A stretch of 7,524 nucleotides of DNA from an uncultured Collinsella sp. (GTDB taxonomy: Bacteria; Actinomycetota; Coriobacteriia; Coriobacteriales; Coriobacteriaceae). Shown here piece after piece: positions 1 to 5,672 of the stretch (the stretch's first letter is position 1; every line of letters starts with the position of its first letter). Below the pieces are notes generated by a model. It did no database searches. It saw only the letters and a program-made list of their open reading frames with translations, and was not told the DNA's origin. The position numbers were made by a program, and so were the translations under genes. The stretch is from assembly GCA_958372035.1 (NCBI GenBank), contig CATXML010000053.1:1-7524 (forward strand), read 5' to 3'.

Positions 1-560
1 TGGACGAGGCAAACGACTTCGTGTCGATGTCCGAGGTTTTGGGACGACGTTATGCTCCCGAGCGCATGGCCGACGAGCGCTTTGGCTCGCGCCCCGATTT
101 GCTCGTTGTCGATGGCGGTAAGCCGCAATTGACCGCTGCGATCAAGCAACTTGAGGCTCTTGGGCTCGATATACCAGTTTGTGGCTTGGCAAAGGCCGAT
201 GAGGAGGTTTTCGTGCCTTGGGACGAGACTCCCGTCGTGCTGCCGACCGGGTCCGCGTCGCTCTATCTAATTAAACAGGTGCGCGATGAATCGCACCGTT
301 TTGCCATCACGTTCCATCGCGAATTGCGCGATAAAGCCATGACGGTTTCGGTACTCGATGACGTTCCAGGCGTGGGACCCACCAGAAAACGTGCCCTTAT
401 GCGCCATTTTGGCTCGATGAAGCGTTTGCGCGCGGCAAGCGAGCAGGAGATTGCGGAAGTTCGAGGCGTTCCGGCCGATGTCGCCAAAGCGGTCCACGAG
501 GCACTTGTTGCATGGAATGCCGAGCGCGCCCAAGCATCGGCCAGCCGTTCCGAAAACTAA
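1..560 (+). CDS. uvrC: UvrABC excinuclease subunit C, C-terminal part (5' truncated by window)
   Basis: UvrC is the nuclease subunit of the UvrABC nucleotide excision repair complex and makes the incisions on both sides of a DNA lesion. The visible frame starts at base 3 and gives 185 residues to TAA at 558-560; the N-terminal GIY-YIG nuclease, the UVR domain and the first catalytic Asp lie outside the window. Seen here: the DGGKPQL motif (catalytic Asp codon 111-113) and the DESHRFAITFHR motif (catalytic His codon 294-296) of the RNase H-like 5' nuclease. A tandem helix-hairpin-helix DNA-binding region follows, with VPGVGPTRKRALMRHFGS (about 367-420) and a second unit around RGVPADVAKAV (about 463-497). 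The short polar tail ends normally for the family. The gene appears intact here and is a housekeeping gene unrelated to the transporter downstream, from which it is separated by 365 bases. Confidence 0.96.
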   Translation, partial: DEANDFVSMSEVLGRRYAPERMADERFGSRPDLLVVDGGKPQLTAAIKQLEALGLDIPVCGLAKADEEVFVPWDETPVVLPTGSASLYLIKQVRDESHRFAITFHRELRDKAMTVSVLDDVPGVGPTRKRALMRHFGSMKRLRAASEQEIAEVRGVPADVAKAVHEALVAWNAERAQASASRSEN

Positions 561-585
561 ACGCGCTTCTAAACAACTGATATAC

Positions 586-614
586 ATGATTGGCTGATTT
601 TCAATCATTTATTT
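586..614 (+). terminator. Weak terminator-like hairpin after uvrC
   Basis: ATGATTG (586-592) pairs perfectly with CAATCAT (602-608) around a 9-base loop, followed by the T-rich stretch TTTATTT (608-614). The stem is short and AT-rich, so intrinsic termination would be weak. A second small hairpin (625-629 with 637-641, one G-U pair) is followed by TTTATTA and may contribute. This is the only terminator-like sequence seen between uvrC and the next gene. Confidence 0.35.
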
Positions 615-660
615 CGCGGCGATTACCTGCTGATTTCGGGTTTTATTAACGCTAAAACGT

Positions 661-693
661 TTGACTAGCCATGGCGAATAACCCTGCTATCCT
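661..693 (+). promoter_or_regulatory. Candidate distal promoter of the transporter operon
   Basis: TTGACT (661-666) is a near-perfect -35 box. Downstream are TGCTAT (685-690, 18-base spacer) and, alternatively, the extended -10 form TGC-TATCCT (685-693, with a longer 21-base distance to the -35). Transcription would start near 700 and give a leader of about 225 bases containing the structure at 724-808. The -35 is convincing; the -10 is ambiguous. A further TTGACG at 699-704 has no good -10 partner. Confidence 0.42.
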
Positions 694-723
694 GCGGGTT
701 GACGAAGACTGATATCTCACCTC

Positions 724-808
724 GTCGATACATACTGTCTGTCGAATCGTTTGTCAATGAATTCGGTGAACGGTAGTAAATACCGTTCAAGCGTATGTAT
801 GTATCGGT
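724..808 (+). promoter_or_regulatory. Possible structured leader: three-helix junction
   Basis: Three nested inverted repeats fit a three-way junction. The outer helix is 726-735 (CGATACATAC) with 797-806 (GTATGTATCG), 10 perfect pairs extendable by two G-U pairs to 724/808. The second helix is 743-747 with 761-765. The third is TGAACGGTA (767-775) with TACCGTTCA (781-789), 9 perfect pairs around the loop GTAAA. A GTAT triplet repeat (793-804) allows an alternative register of the outer helix. If the promoter at 661-693 is used, this lies in the mRNA leader and could be a cis-regulatory RNA. The 9-5-9 palindrome could instead be a protein operator on DNA. I do not recognise a known riboswitch consensus. 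Confidence 0.4.
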
Positions 809-821
809 CGCCGAGCGCGGC

Positions 822-875
822 ACCCAAGTTGGGTTTGTCGGTAGGTAAGGTATATATCGTCCGCAAGTTGCGCGG
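822..875 (+). promoter_or_regulatory. Two CAAGTTG-centred palindromes, possible operator pair
   Basis: ACCCAAGTTGGGT (822-834) is a perfect palindrome around a central G. A second palindrome with the same core, CGCAAGTTGCG, lies at 862-872; the flanking CCGC (861-864) and GCGG (872-875) could also pair as RNA. The CAAGTTG cores (825-831 and 864-870) are 39 bases apart and bracket the -10 candidate at 851-858, covering its -35 and start regions. This geometry fits a repressor, but no regulator gene is visible in the window. Confidence 0.3.
829..858 (+). promoter_or_regulatory. Candidate proximal promoter of the binding-protein gene
   Basis: TTGGGT (829-834) and the A/T run TATATATC (851-858) are 16-18 bases apart depending on register, an acceptable but non-consensus -35/-10 pair. 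Transcription would start around 863-868, leaving a leader of about 60 bases. The -35 lies inside the palindrome at 822-834, which suggests repressor control if this promoter is real. Confidence 0.35.
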
Positions 876-896
876 GGGCAAGTCTAGGTGCTCCCG
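873..896 (+). promoter_or_regulatory. Leader hairpin just upstream of the binding-protein RBS
   Basis: CGGGGGCA (873-880) pairs with TGCTCCCG (889-896), 8 pairs including one G-U, around an 8-base loop. It ends 19 bases before the Shine-Dalgarno sequence and has no T tract, so it is not a terminator. It overlaps by three bases the 861-875 hairpin, and the two cannot fully form together. Confidence 0.35.
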
Positions 897-915
897 GGTA
901 AGATTCTCTATTGAT

Positions 916-920
916 AGGAG
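916..920 (+). promoter_or_regulatory. Ribosome binding site of the solute-binding protein gene
   Basis: AGGAG sits 5 bases upstream of ATG at 926. It decides the start: the TTG at 911 in the same frame lies upstream of this site and has none of its own. The in-frame ATG at 947 has no comparable site. Confidence 0.75.
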
Positions 921-925
921 AAGAC

Positions 926-2539
926 ATGGCCATCATCAACAAGGGTATGTCCAGGCGTTCGTTCCTCGGCCTCACCGGCAGCGTCGCTGCTGTCGCAGGG
1001 CTTGGTCTCACCGGCTGCGGTGGCAGCTCTAGCGACGAGGGTTCCGCTTCCGGTTCCACCGATTCCGCCAACCGTGGCGGCGGCGTGATCACCGCTGGTT
1101 CCGCTTACGCTCCGTCCAGCTTCGACCCCGCCAGCACCGGCTCCGCTGTGGGCCTGGGTGCTAACTGGCACGTCGTCGAGGGCCTCTACGGCATCGATTA
1201 CCACGACTACAGCACCTTCAACGAGCTCGCCACCGACGACCCCAAGTCTGTGGACGACACCACTTTCGAGGTTACCATCCGCAAGGGCGCCAAGTTCTCC
1301 GATGGCACCGAGGTCACCGCTGACGATGTCGTTGCCTCCTACACCGCTTGCGCCGCTTCCGCTACCTATGCTCCGTTCTTCCAGCCCTTCGAGTCCATCG
1401 AGGCTAAGGACGCCAGCACCGTGACGGTCAAGACCAAGGTCCCCAACTTCTCTCTGCTCAAGGATCGTCTTGCCATCATCCGCGTTACCCCGGCCACCCA
1501 GACCGAGGAGGATCGCGCCAAGCAGCCGATCGGCTCCGGCCCCTGGATGTACGACTCTATCTCCGATACCGAGATCACCCTGGTTCCCAACCCCGAGTAC
1601 AACGGTGAGTATGCTGCCGAGGATAAGAAGATCCAGTACAGCATCCTGACCGACCCCACCGCTCGCGTTACCGCTCAGCAGGAGGGCTCCACGCTCGTTA
1701 TGGAGCTCGTTACCGCTGACGCCGTCGACCAGCTCGAGAGCGCCGGCTGCAAGATCGATAACGTTCAGGGTTTCGGCACCCGCTTCATCATGTTCAACGT
1801 CGCCAAGGAGCCTTGGAACAACGTCAAGGTCCGTCAGGCTGTCATGTATGCGCTCGACACCGAGAAGATGGTCAGCAACACCTTTGCCGGCCTTGCCACC
1901 GCTGCCAGCTGCTACCTGCCCAAGAGCTTCACCAATTATCATGAGGCTTCCACGGTGTACAAGACCGACGCCAAGAAGGCTAAGAAGCTCATCGAGGAGT
2001 CCGGCATCACCCCGGGTGCCATCACCCTGCGCACCACCGACAACGAGCAGATCAAGGGCATGGCCGCCCAGGTCAAGAACGACCTCGACGCTCTCGGCTT
2101 TGAGGTGACCATCCAGACCGATACCTCGCCGGCCACCTACGCTGCCATCGACGGCGGCGAGGCCTACGATATCCTCCTTGCCCCTGGCGATCCTTCCTGC
2201 TTCGGCGCTGACCCCGACCTGCTGCTCAACTGGTGGTATGGCGACAACGTCTGGATGCAGACCCGTTGCCCGTGGAAGGAGTCCGCTGAGTGGCAGAAGC
2301 TTCACGGTCTCATGGACGAGGCTCTTGCCGCCGAGGGCGACGAGCAGCAGAAGAAGTGGAACGAGTGCTTCGACATCATCGCCGACAACGCCGTTCTGTA
2401 CCCCGTTGTCCACGTCAAGACCGTCTCCGCTTCCTGGGACGATCCGTCCACCGCGCCCAACGGCGAGGCTCTCGACGGCTTCAAGGGCATCGGCACGACG
2501 AGCATGTCCTTCAGGGGCGTTGCGACCGTCAAGGCGTAA
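926..2539 (+). CDS. ABC transporter solute-binding lipoprotein, family 5 (peptide/oligosaccharide type)
   Basis: Extracellular substrate receptor of an ABC importer, 537 residues, a usual length for SBP family 5 (OppA/DppA/NikA relatives). The N terminus carries a twin-arginine motif SRRSFLG (9-15), a hydrophobic stretch and the lipobox LTGC with Cys31 as the lipidation site. This predicts Tat export and anchoring on the outer face of the membrane. A Gly/Ser-rich linker (32-53) follows. Family hallmarks are RKGAKFSDGTEVTADDV (119-135), a GSGPWMYDS segment around the first third, and the later VRQAVMYALDTEKM stretch (codons about 1830-1869). The start at ATG 926 is set by its ribosome binding site. 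It is the first gene of the transporter group; a hairpin-filled 157-base spacer separates it from the permease and probably gives it higher expression. Substrate cannot be read from the sequence: peptides are the default, but family members also bind oligosaccharides, which the downstream esterase makes plausible. Confidence 0.93.
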   Translation: MAIINKGMSRRSFLGLTGSVAAVAGLGLTGCGGSSSDEGSASGSTDSANRGGGVITAGSAYAPSSFDPASTGSAVGLGANWHVVEGLYGIDYHDYSTFNELATDDPKSVDDTTFEVTIRKGAKFSDGTEVTADDVVASYTACAASATYAPFFQPFESIEAKDASTVTVKTKVPNFSLLKDRLAIIRVTPATQTEEDRAKQPIGSGPWMYDSISDTEITLVPNPEYNGEYAAEDKKIQYSILTDPTARVTAQQEGSTLVMELVTADAVDQLESAGCKIDNVQGFGTRFIMFNVAKEPWNNVKVRQAVMYALDTEKMVSNTFAGLATAASCYLPKSFTNYHEASTVYKTDAKKAKKLIEESGITPGAITLRTTDNEQIKGMAAQVKNDLDALGFEVTIQTDTSPATYAAIDGGEAYDILLAPGDPSCFGADPDLLLNWWYGDNVWMQTRCPWKESAEWQKLHGLMDEALAAEGDEQQKKWNECFDIIADNAVLYPVVHVKTVSASWDDPSTAPNGEALDGFKGIGTTSMSFRGVATVKA

Positions 2540-2554
2540 GACTCGCTTGAGTCT
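2539..2554 (+). repeat. Hairpin overlapping the binding-protein stop codon
   Basis: AGACTC (2539-2544) and GAGTCT (2549-2554) form a perfect 6-bp stem with loop GCTT. The first base is the last base of the TAA stop. No T tract follows. It is the first of four hairpins in the spacer. Confidence 0.5.
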
Positions 2555-2601
2555 GTATGCAGGATGTCGGCCGTTGGGACCGTATCCTCATAGTTGAAAC
2601 A

Positions 2602-2635
2602 AAGACCCGGGCGGCAACGATGTCGCTCGGGTCTT
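2602..2635 (+). terminator. Strong 15-bp hairpin in spacer; attenuator or mRNA stabiliser
   Basis: Bases 2602-2616 pair with 2621-2635 over 15 consecutive positions (two G-U pairs) around the tetraloop ACGA. On the + strand only TCTTGT follows, too poor a T tract for efficient termination, so partial termination or protection of the upstream mRNA from 3' exonucleases is more likely. On the - strand the hairpin is followed by TTTGTTT and would be a better terminator, though no - strand gene is seen. Its place between binding protein and permease matches the known use of such hairpins to raise binding-protein yield. Confidence 0.7.
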
Positions 2636-2638
2636 GTA

Positions 2639-2656
2639 ATGAGTATCCGTACTCAT
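2639..2656 (+). repeat. Third spacer hairpin with a UCCG loop
   Basis: ATGAGTA (2639-2645) pairs perfectly with TACTCAT (2650-2656) around TCCG, a UNCG-class tetraloop in RNA. It begins four bases after the large hairpin, so the two could stack. A fourth small stem follows at 2663-2668 with 2672-2677 (six pairs, one G-U). Confidence 0.5.
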
Positions 2657-2685
2657 ATACCAGTTGGTCCTACCGACAAAAGAAA

Positions 2686-2691
2686 GGGGAG
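2686..2691 (+). promoter_or_regulatory. Ribosome binding site of the DppB-type permease gene
   Basis: GGGGAG lies 5 bases upstream of GTG at 2697 and fixes that start. The earlier in-frame TTG at 2664 would translate through this site and would sit inside the fourth spacer hairpin. Confidence 0.75.
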
Positions 2692-2696
2692 AGAAC

Positions 2697-3653
2697 GTGA
2701 ACAACTTGCTACGTTTGATTGGAAGGCGTCTTGTGGCGCTGCCGATCATGGCATTGGGCGTCACCGTCCTGGTGTTCTTCCTTATGTCGTTCTCCAAGAC
2801 CGACCCCGCCTACACGGCGTTGGGTGACGGTGCCTCGCCCGAGGCGGTTGCCGAGTACCATGAGAAGTATGGTCTGGACGACCCCTGGCCTGTGCGCTAC
2901 GTGCGCTATATGGGCGATTTGATTCATGGCGACATGGGTACCTACGGCGCTGCCCGCAACTCCGTTGCCAAGCGCATCTCCACGGCCCTGCCCGTCACGA
3001 TGCAGCTGACCTTCATCGGTCTTGCCATCGGTGCGGTCGTTTCGTTTTTGCTCGGCGTCATCGCGGCACTGTATCGCGACAAATGGCCGGACCAAGTGAT
3101 CCGCGTCTTTTCCATCGCCGGCTTGGCAACCCCGTCGTTCTGGCTTGCCGTTCTGTTGATCCTGCTGTTCTCTTCCTACCTTAAGGTGCTCCCGGCATCG
3201 GGTGCTCTGCCTCACTTCACCACGAATCCGGTTGGCTATCTGGGACGTATGATCATGCCCGCTATCGCCTTGGCATTTCCGCTGACGGGCCAGATGACTC
3301 GTATCGTGCGTACCGCCATGGTCGAGGAGCTCGACAAGGACTATGTCCGTATGGCTCGTGGCGCCGGCGTTCCCGAGAAGGTCGTCGTCGGCATCAACGT
3401 TCTTCGCAATGCGCTGATCACCCCGGTCACCACCCTCGGTCTTAAGATCGGCTACCTCATGGGCGGCGCCGTCGTCATCGAGGTTATCTTCAACCTCCCC
3501 GGCATGGGCACTGCGATTCTGCAGGGCGTTCAGGGCAACGAGGCGAACCTGGTTCAGGGCGTCGTTATCGTCGTTGCTCTTGCCTTCATCATCATCAACA
3601 TCGTGGTTGACATGCTCTACCTGCTCATCAACCCGCGCATCAGGACGGTGTAG
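2697..3653 (+). CDS. ABC transporter permease, DppB/OppB type
   Basis: Integral membrane subunit forming half of the substrate channel, 318 residues from a GTG start, normal for the DppB family. The first membrane segment (about 9-31) follows a basic N terminus (RLIGRR). An extracytoplasmic region (about 33-95) holds the family-typical EYHEKYGLDDP and RYMGDLIHGDMG stretches. A cluster of membrane segments follows (about 100-125, 140-163, 184-200). The EAA-type coupling loop EELDKDYVRMARGAG-VPEKVV with NVLRNALITP (210-243) contacts the ATPase. The last segments are near 246-265 and 286-310. The ribosome binding site GGGGAG selects this start over TTG 2664. It ends in TAG three bases before the next gene and in the same reading phase, so the two are surely cotranscribed and probably translationally coupled. 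Partners are the permease half of the next protein and the two ATPases. Confidence 0.94.
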   Translation: MNNLLRLIGRRLVALPIMALGVTVLVFFLMSFSKTDPAYTALGDGASPEAVAEYHEKYGLDDPWPVRYVRYMGDLIHGDMGTYGAARNSVAKRISTALPVTMQLTFIGLAIGAVVSFLLGVIAALYRDKWPDQVIRVFSIAGLATPSFWLAVLLILLFSSYLKVLPASGALPHFTTNPVGYLGRMIMPAIALAFPLTGQMTRIVRTAMVEELDKDYVRMARGAGVPEKVVVGINVLRNALITPVTTLGLKIGYLMGGAVVIEVIFNLPGMGTAILQGVQGNEANLVQGVVIVVALAFIIINIVVDMLYLLINPRIRTV

Positions 3654-3656
3654 ATT

Positions 3657-5672
3657 ATGGTAAAGATTCGAGAGAAGCAAACCGAGCAGCTCGAGAAGGC
3701 TGCCTCCAAGGGGCTCAAGCTCGGTGGCTGGAAGAAGATGACGCTGTCTTCTAAGATTGCCGCCGTCGTGCTGGTGCTGGTCGCCCTGACTGCGATTTTG
3801 GCGCCCCTTCTTGCCCCCTATAGCCCGGTCGAGATCTTTACGGCTCGCCAGGCTCCCGGCAACGGATTTATCTTCGGTACCGACGATAAGGGTCGCGACA
3901 TTCTGTCGCGCATGCTCTACGGCGGACGTTACTCGCTGATTATCGGCTTTGGTGCTACCGCCATGGCTTTGGTCTGTGGTTCCGTTGTCGGCGCTCTTGC
4001 AGCGGTTTCGCGCAAGTCTATCTCTGAGGCGATCATGCGTATCCTGGACATCATCATGTCCATCCCGGGTATCGCCCTCGCAGCCGTTTTCGTTTCCATC
4101 CTGGGCAATTCCGTGCCGTCGATCATCTTTGCGATCGGCTTTATGTACACCCCGCAGATCGCCCGTATCGTGCGCGCCAACATCGTGTCCGAGTACGGTG
4201 AGGACTATGTCCGCGCGGTCATCGTGTCCGGCGCCAAGGCTCCGTGGATTCTGATCAAGCATGTTCTGCGTAACTGCATCGCTCCGATTATGGTCTTCAC
4301 CGTTACCCTGGTCGCCGACGCCATTATCTTCGAGGCCTCGCTGACCTTCATCGGCGCCGGCATCCAGGAGCCCACCGCTACCTGGGGCAACATTCTCGCC
4401 GACGCACGCGGTGGCGTGCTCGCTGGCCGTTGGTGGCAGGCACTGTTCCCGGGCCTGGCCATCATGATCACCTGCCTGGCGCTCAACATCCTCTCCGAGG
4501 GCATTACCGACGCCATGGCCGCTGCTCCCTCCGCCGCCCTGGATCCGACCGATTCCTCCAAGCGCCGCGAGGCCGACCTGCTGGTTTCCGACCCCGTTCG
4601 TGCCTACAAGGAGCAGGCTCAGTCCCTGTCCGCCCGTCTTGGCGCACTGCGCGATGTCGAGCTCAAGCGTAACGACCGCCATGTGCCCGATGAGTCCGTT
4701 GAGCCGATCCTTTCGGTCCGCGATTTCTGCATCCAGTTTGAGCACCACGGTGATATCAACGTCGTCGACCACGTTAACTTTGACGTCCGTCCCGGCCAGA
4801 CCATGGGCCTGGTAGGCGAGTCCGGCTGCGGTAAGTCCATCACCACGCTGGCCATCATGGGCCTGACCGACGATGACGAGCATCTTTCCGGCGAGGTTCT
4901 CTGGGAGGGCCGCGACCTGCTCAAGATGAGCAAGAAGGAGTGGTTCGGCCTGCGCGGTACCGATATCGCCATGGTCTATCAGGACGCCCTGTCCTCGCTC
5001 AACCCCTCCATGCTCATCTCTGCCCAGATGAAGCAGCTCACCAAGCGCGGCGGCACCCGTAGCGCCGAGGAACTCCTGGAGCTCGTGGGCCTCGACCCCA
5101 AGCGTACGCTCGAGAGCTATCCGCACGAGCTTTCCGGTGGTCAGCGTCAGCGCGTTCTGATCGCTATGGCCCTTACCCGCGACCCCAAGCTGGTTATCTG
5201 CGACGAGCCCACGACCGCTCTGGACGTTACGGTCCAGAAGCAGGTCATCAAGCTGCTCAACGACCTTCAGGCCAAGCTCGGCTTTGCCATGATCTTCGTT
5301 TCGCACGACCTGGCGCTGGTCGCCGAGGTCGCCCACAACATCACGGTTATGTACGCCGGCCAGGTTATTGAGCAGGCGCCCACCAAGGAGCTGCTCACCA
5401 ACCCGATTCACGAGTACACCCGCGGCCTTCTGGGTTCCGTCCTGTCCATCGAGAGCGGTTCGGGCCGCCTGCACCAGGTGCCCGGCGCCGTTCCGAGCCC
5501 GCGCGATTTCCCCAAGGGCGATCGCTTCGCGCCCCGCTCGAGCCATCCGCGCATTGGCCTGGACACCCGTCCGGTCTTCAAGCGCGTGCCCGGCACCGAG
5601 CACTTCTATTCCGAGCTCCCCGACGAGGTGCTCAAGGCAAATGGTTTGACCCCTCACGCGGAGGTGATGTAG
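3657..5672 (+). CDS. Fused ABC permease (DppC type) and ATP-binding protein (DppD type)
   Basis: One 671-residue polypeptide carries a channel half and one ATPase of the importer. The permease part (about 1-290) has a basic cytoplasmic N terminus, a first membrane segment at 33-53, the FGTDDKGRDILSRMLYGGR segment (73-91), further segments to about 285 and an EAA coupling loop (179-210). A charged linker (about 291-350) leads to the ATPase: Walker A GESGCGKS (387-394), Q-loop Gln442, signature LSGGQ (492-496), Walker B LVICDE with Asp516 and Glu517, and H-loop His550. All key ATPase residues are present. The C-terminal oligopeptide-transporter tail (about 595-671) is recognisable by VPGAVPSP and GDRFAPR but lacks every cysteine usually found there. 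Such permease/ATPase fusions are known in Actinobacteria. Upstream there is only a weak AGGAC (3642-3646), so translation probably depends on coupling to the preceding gene. No internal stop or frameshift is seen in the linker. Confidence 0.95.
   Translation: MVKIREKQTEQLEKAASKGLKLGGWKKMTLSSKIAAVVLVLVALTAILAPLLAPYSPVEIFTARQAPGNGFIFGTDDKGRDILSRMLYGGRYSLIIGFGATAMALVCGSVVGALAAVSRKSISEAIMRILDIIMSIPGIALAAVFVSILGNSVPSIIFAIGFMYTPQIARIVRANIVSEYGEDYVRAVIVSGAKAPWILIKHVLRNCIAPIMVFTVTLVADAIIFEASLTFIGAGIQEPTATWGNILADARGGVLAGRWWQALFPGLAIMITCLALNILSEGITDAMAAAPSAALDPTDSSKRREADLLVSDPVRAYKEQAQSLSARLGALRDVELKRNDRHVPDESVEPILSVRDFCIQFEHHGDINVVDHVNFDVRPGQTMGLVGESGCGKSITTLAIMGLTDDDEHLSGEVLWEGRDLLKMSKKEWFGLRGTDIAMVYQDALSSLNPSMLISAQMKQLTKRGGTRSAEELLELVGLDPKRTLESYPHELSGGQRQRVLIAMALTRDPKLVICDEPTTALDVTVQKQVIKLLNDLQAKLGFAMIFVSHDLALVAEVAHNITVMYAGQVIEQAPTKELLTNPIHEYTRGLLGSVLSIESGSGRLHQVPGAVPSPRDFPKGDRFAPRSSHPRIGLDTRPVFKRVPGTEHFYSELPDEVLKANGLTPHAEVM
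5660..5664 (+). promoter_or_regulatory. Ribosome binding site inside the end of the fusion gene
   Basis: GGAGG lies 8 bases before ATG 5673 and within the final codons of the fusion gene, which ends in TAG at 5670-5672. It gives the short ATPase gene its own strong initiation signal despite the zero-base gap. Confidence 0.75.

Noticed and set aside
911..925. TTG 911 as the start of the binding protein
   Set aside because: It precedes the AGGAG at 916-920 instead of following it; ATG 926 is correctly spaced from that site.
561..925. tRNA, CRISPR array, insertion sequence or small protein gene in the long gap
   Set aside because: No cloverleaf with a T-arm motif, no regularly spaced direct repeats, no transposase fragment or terminal repeats, and no ORF with a plausible start signal were found; only promoter-like sites and inverted repeats.
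751..1032. Possible small + strand gene starting in the leader
   Set aside because: It starts at TTG inside the predicted helix region, runs out of frame into the binding-protein gene, and has no domain or convincing ribosome binding site.
908..2413. Antisense open frame of 501 codons opposite the binding-protein gene
   Set aside because: Same codon-aligned register effect; the sense frame has clear family 5 motifs, while the antisense product is repetitive Gly/Val/Leu sequence.
2664..2696. TTG 2664 as the start of the DppB-type permease
   Set aside because: The added 11 residues would run through the GGGGAG ribosome binding site and the fourth hairpin; GTG 2697 gives a normal permease N terminus.
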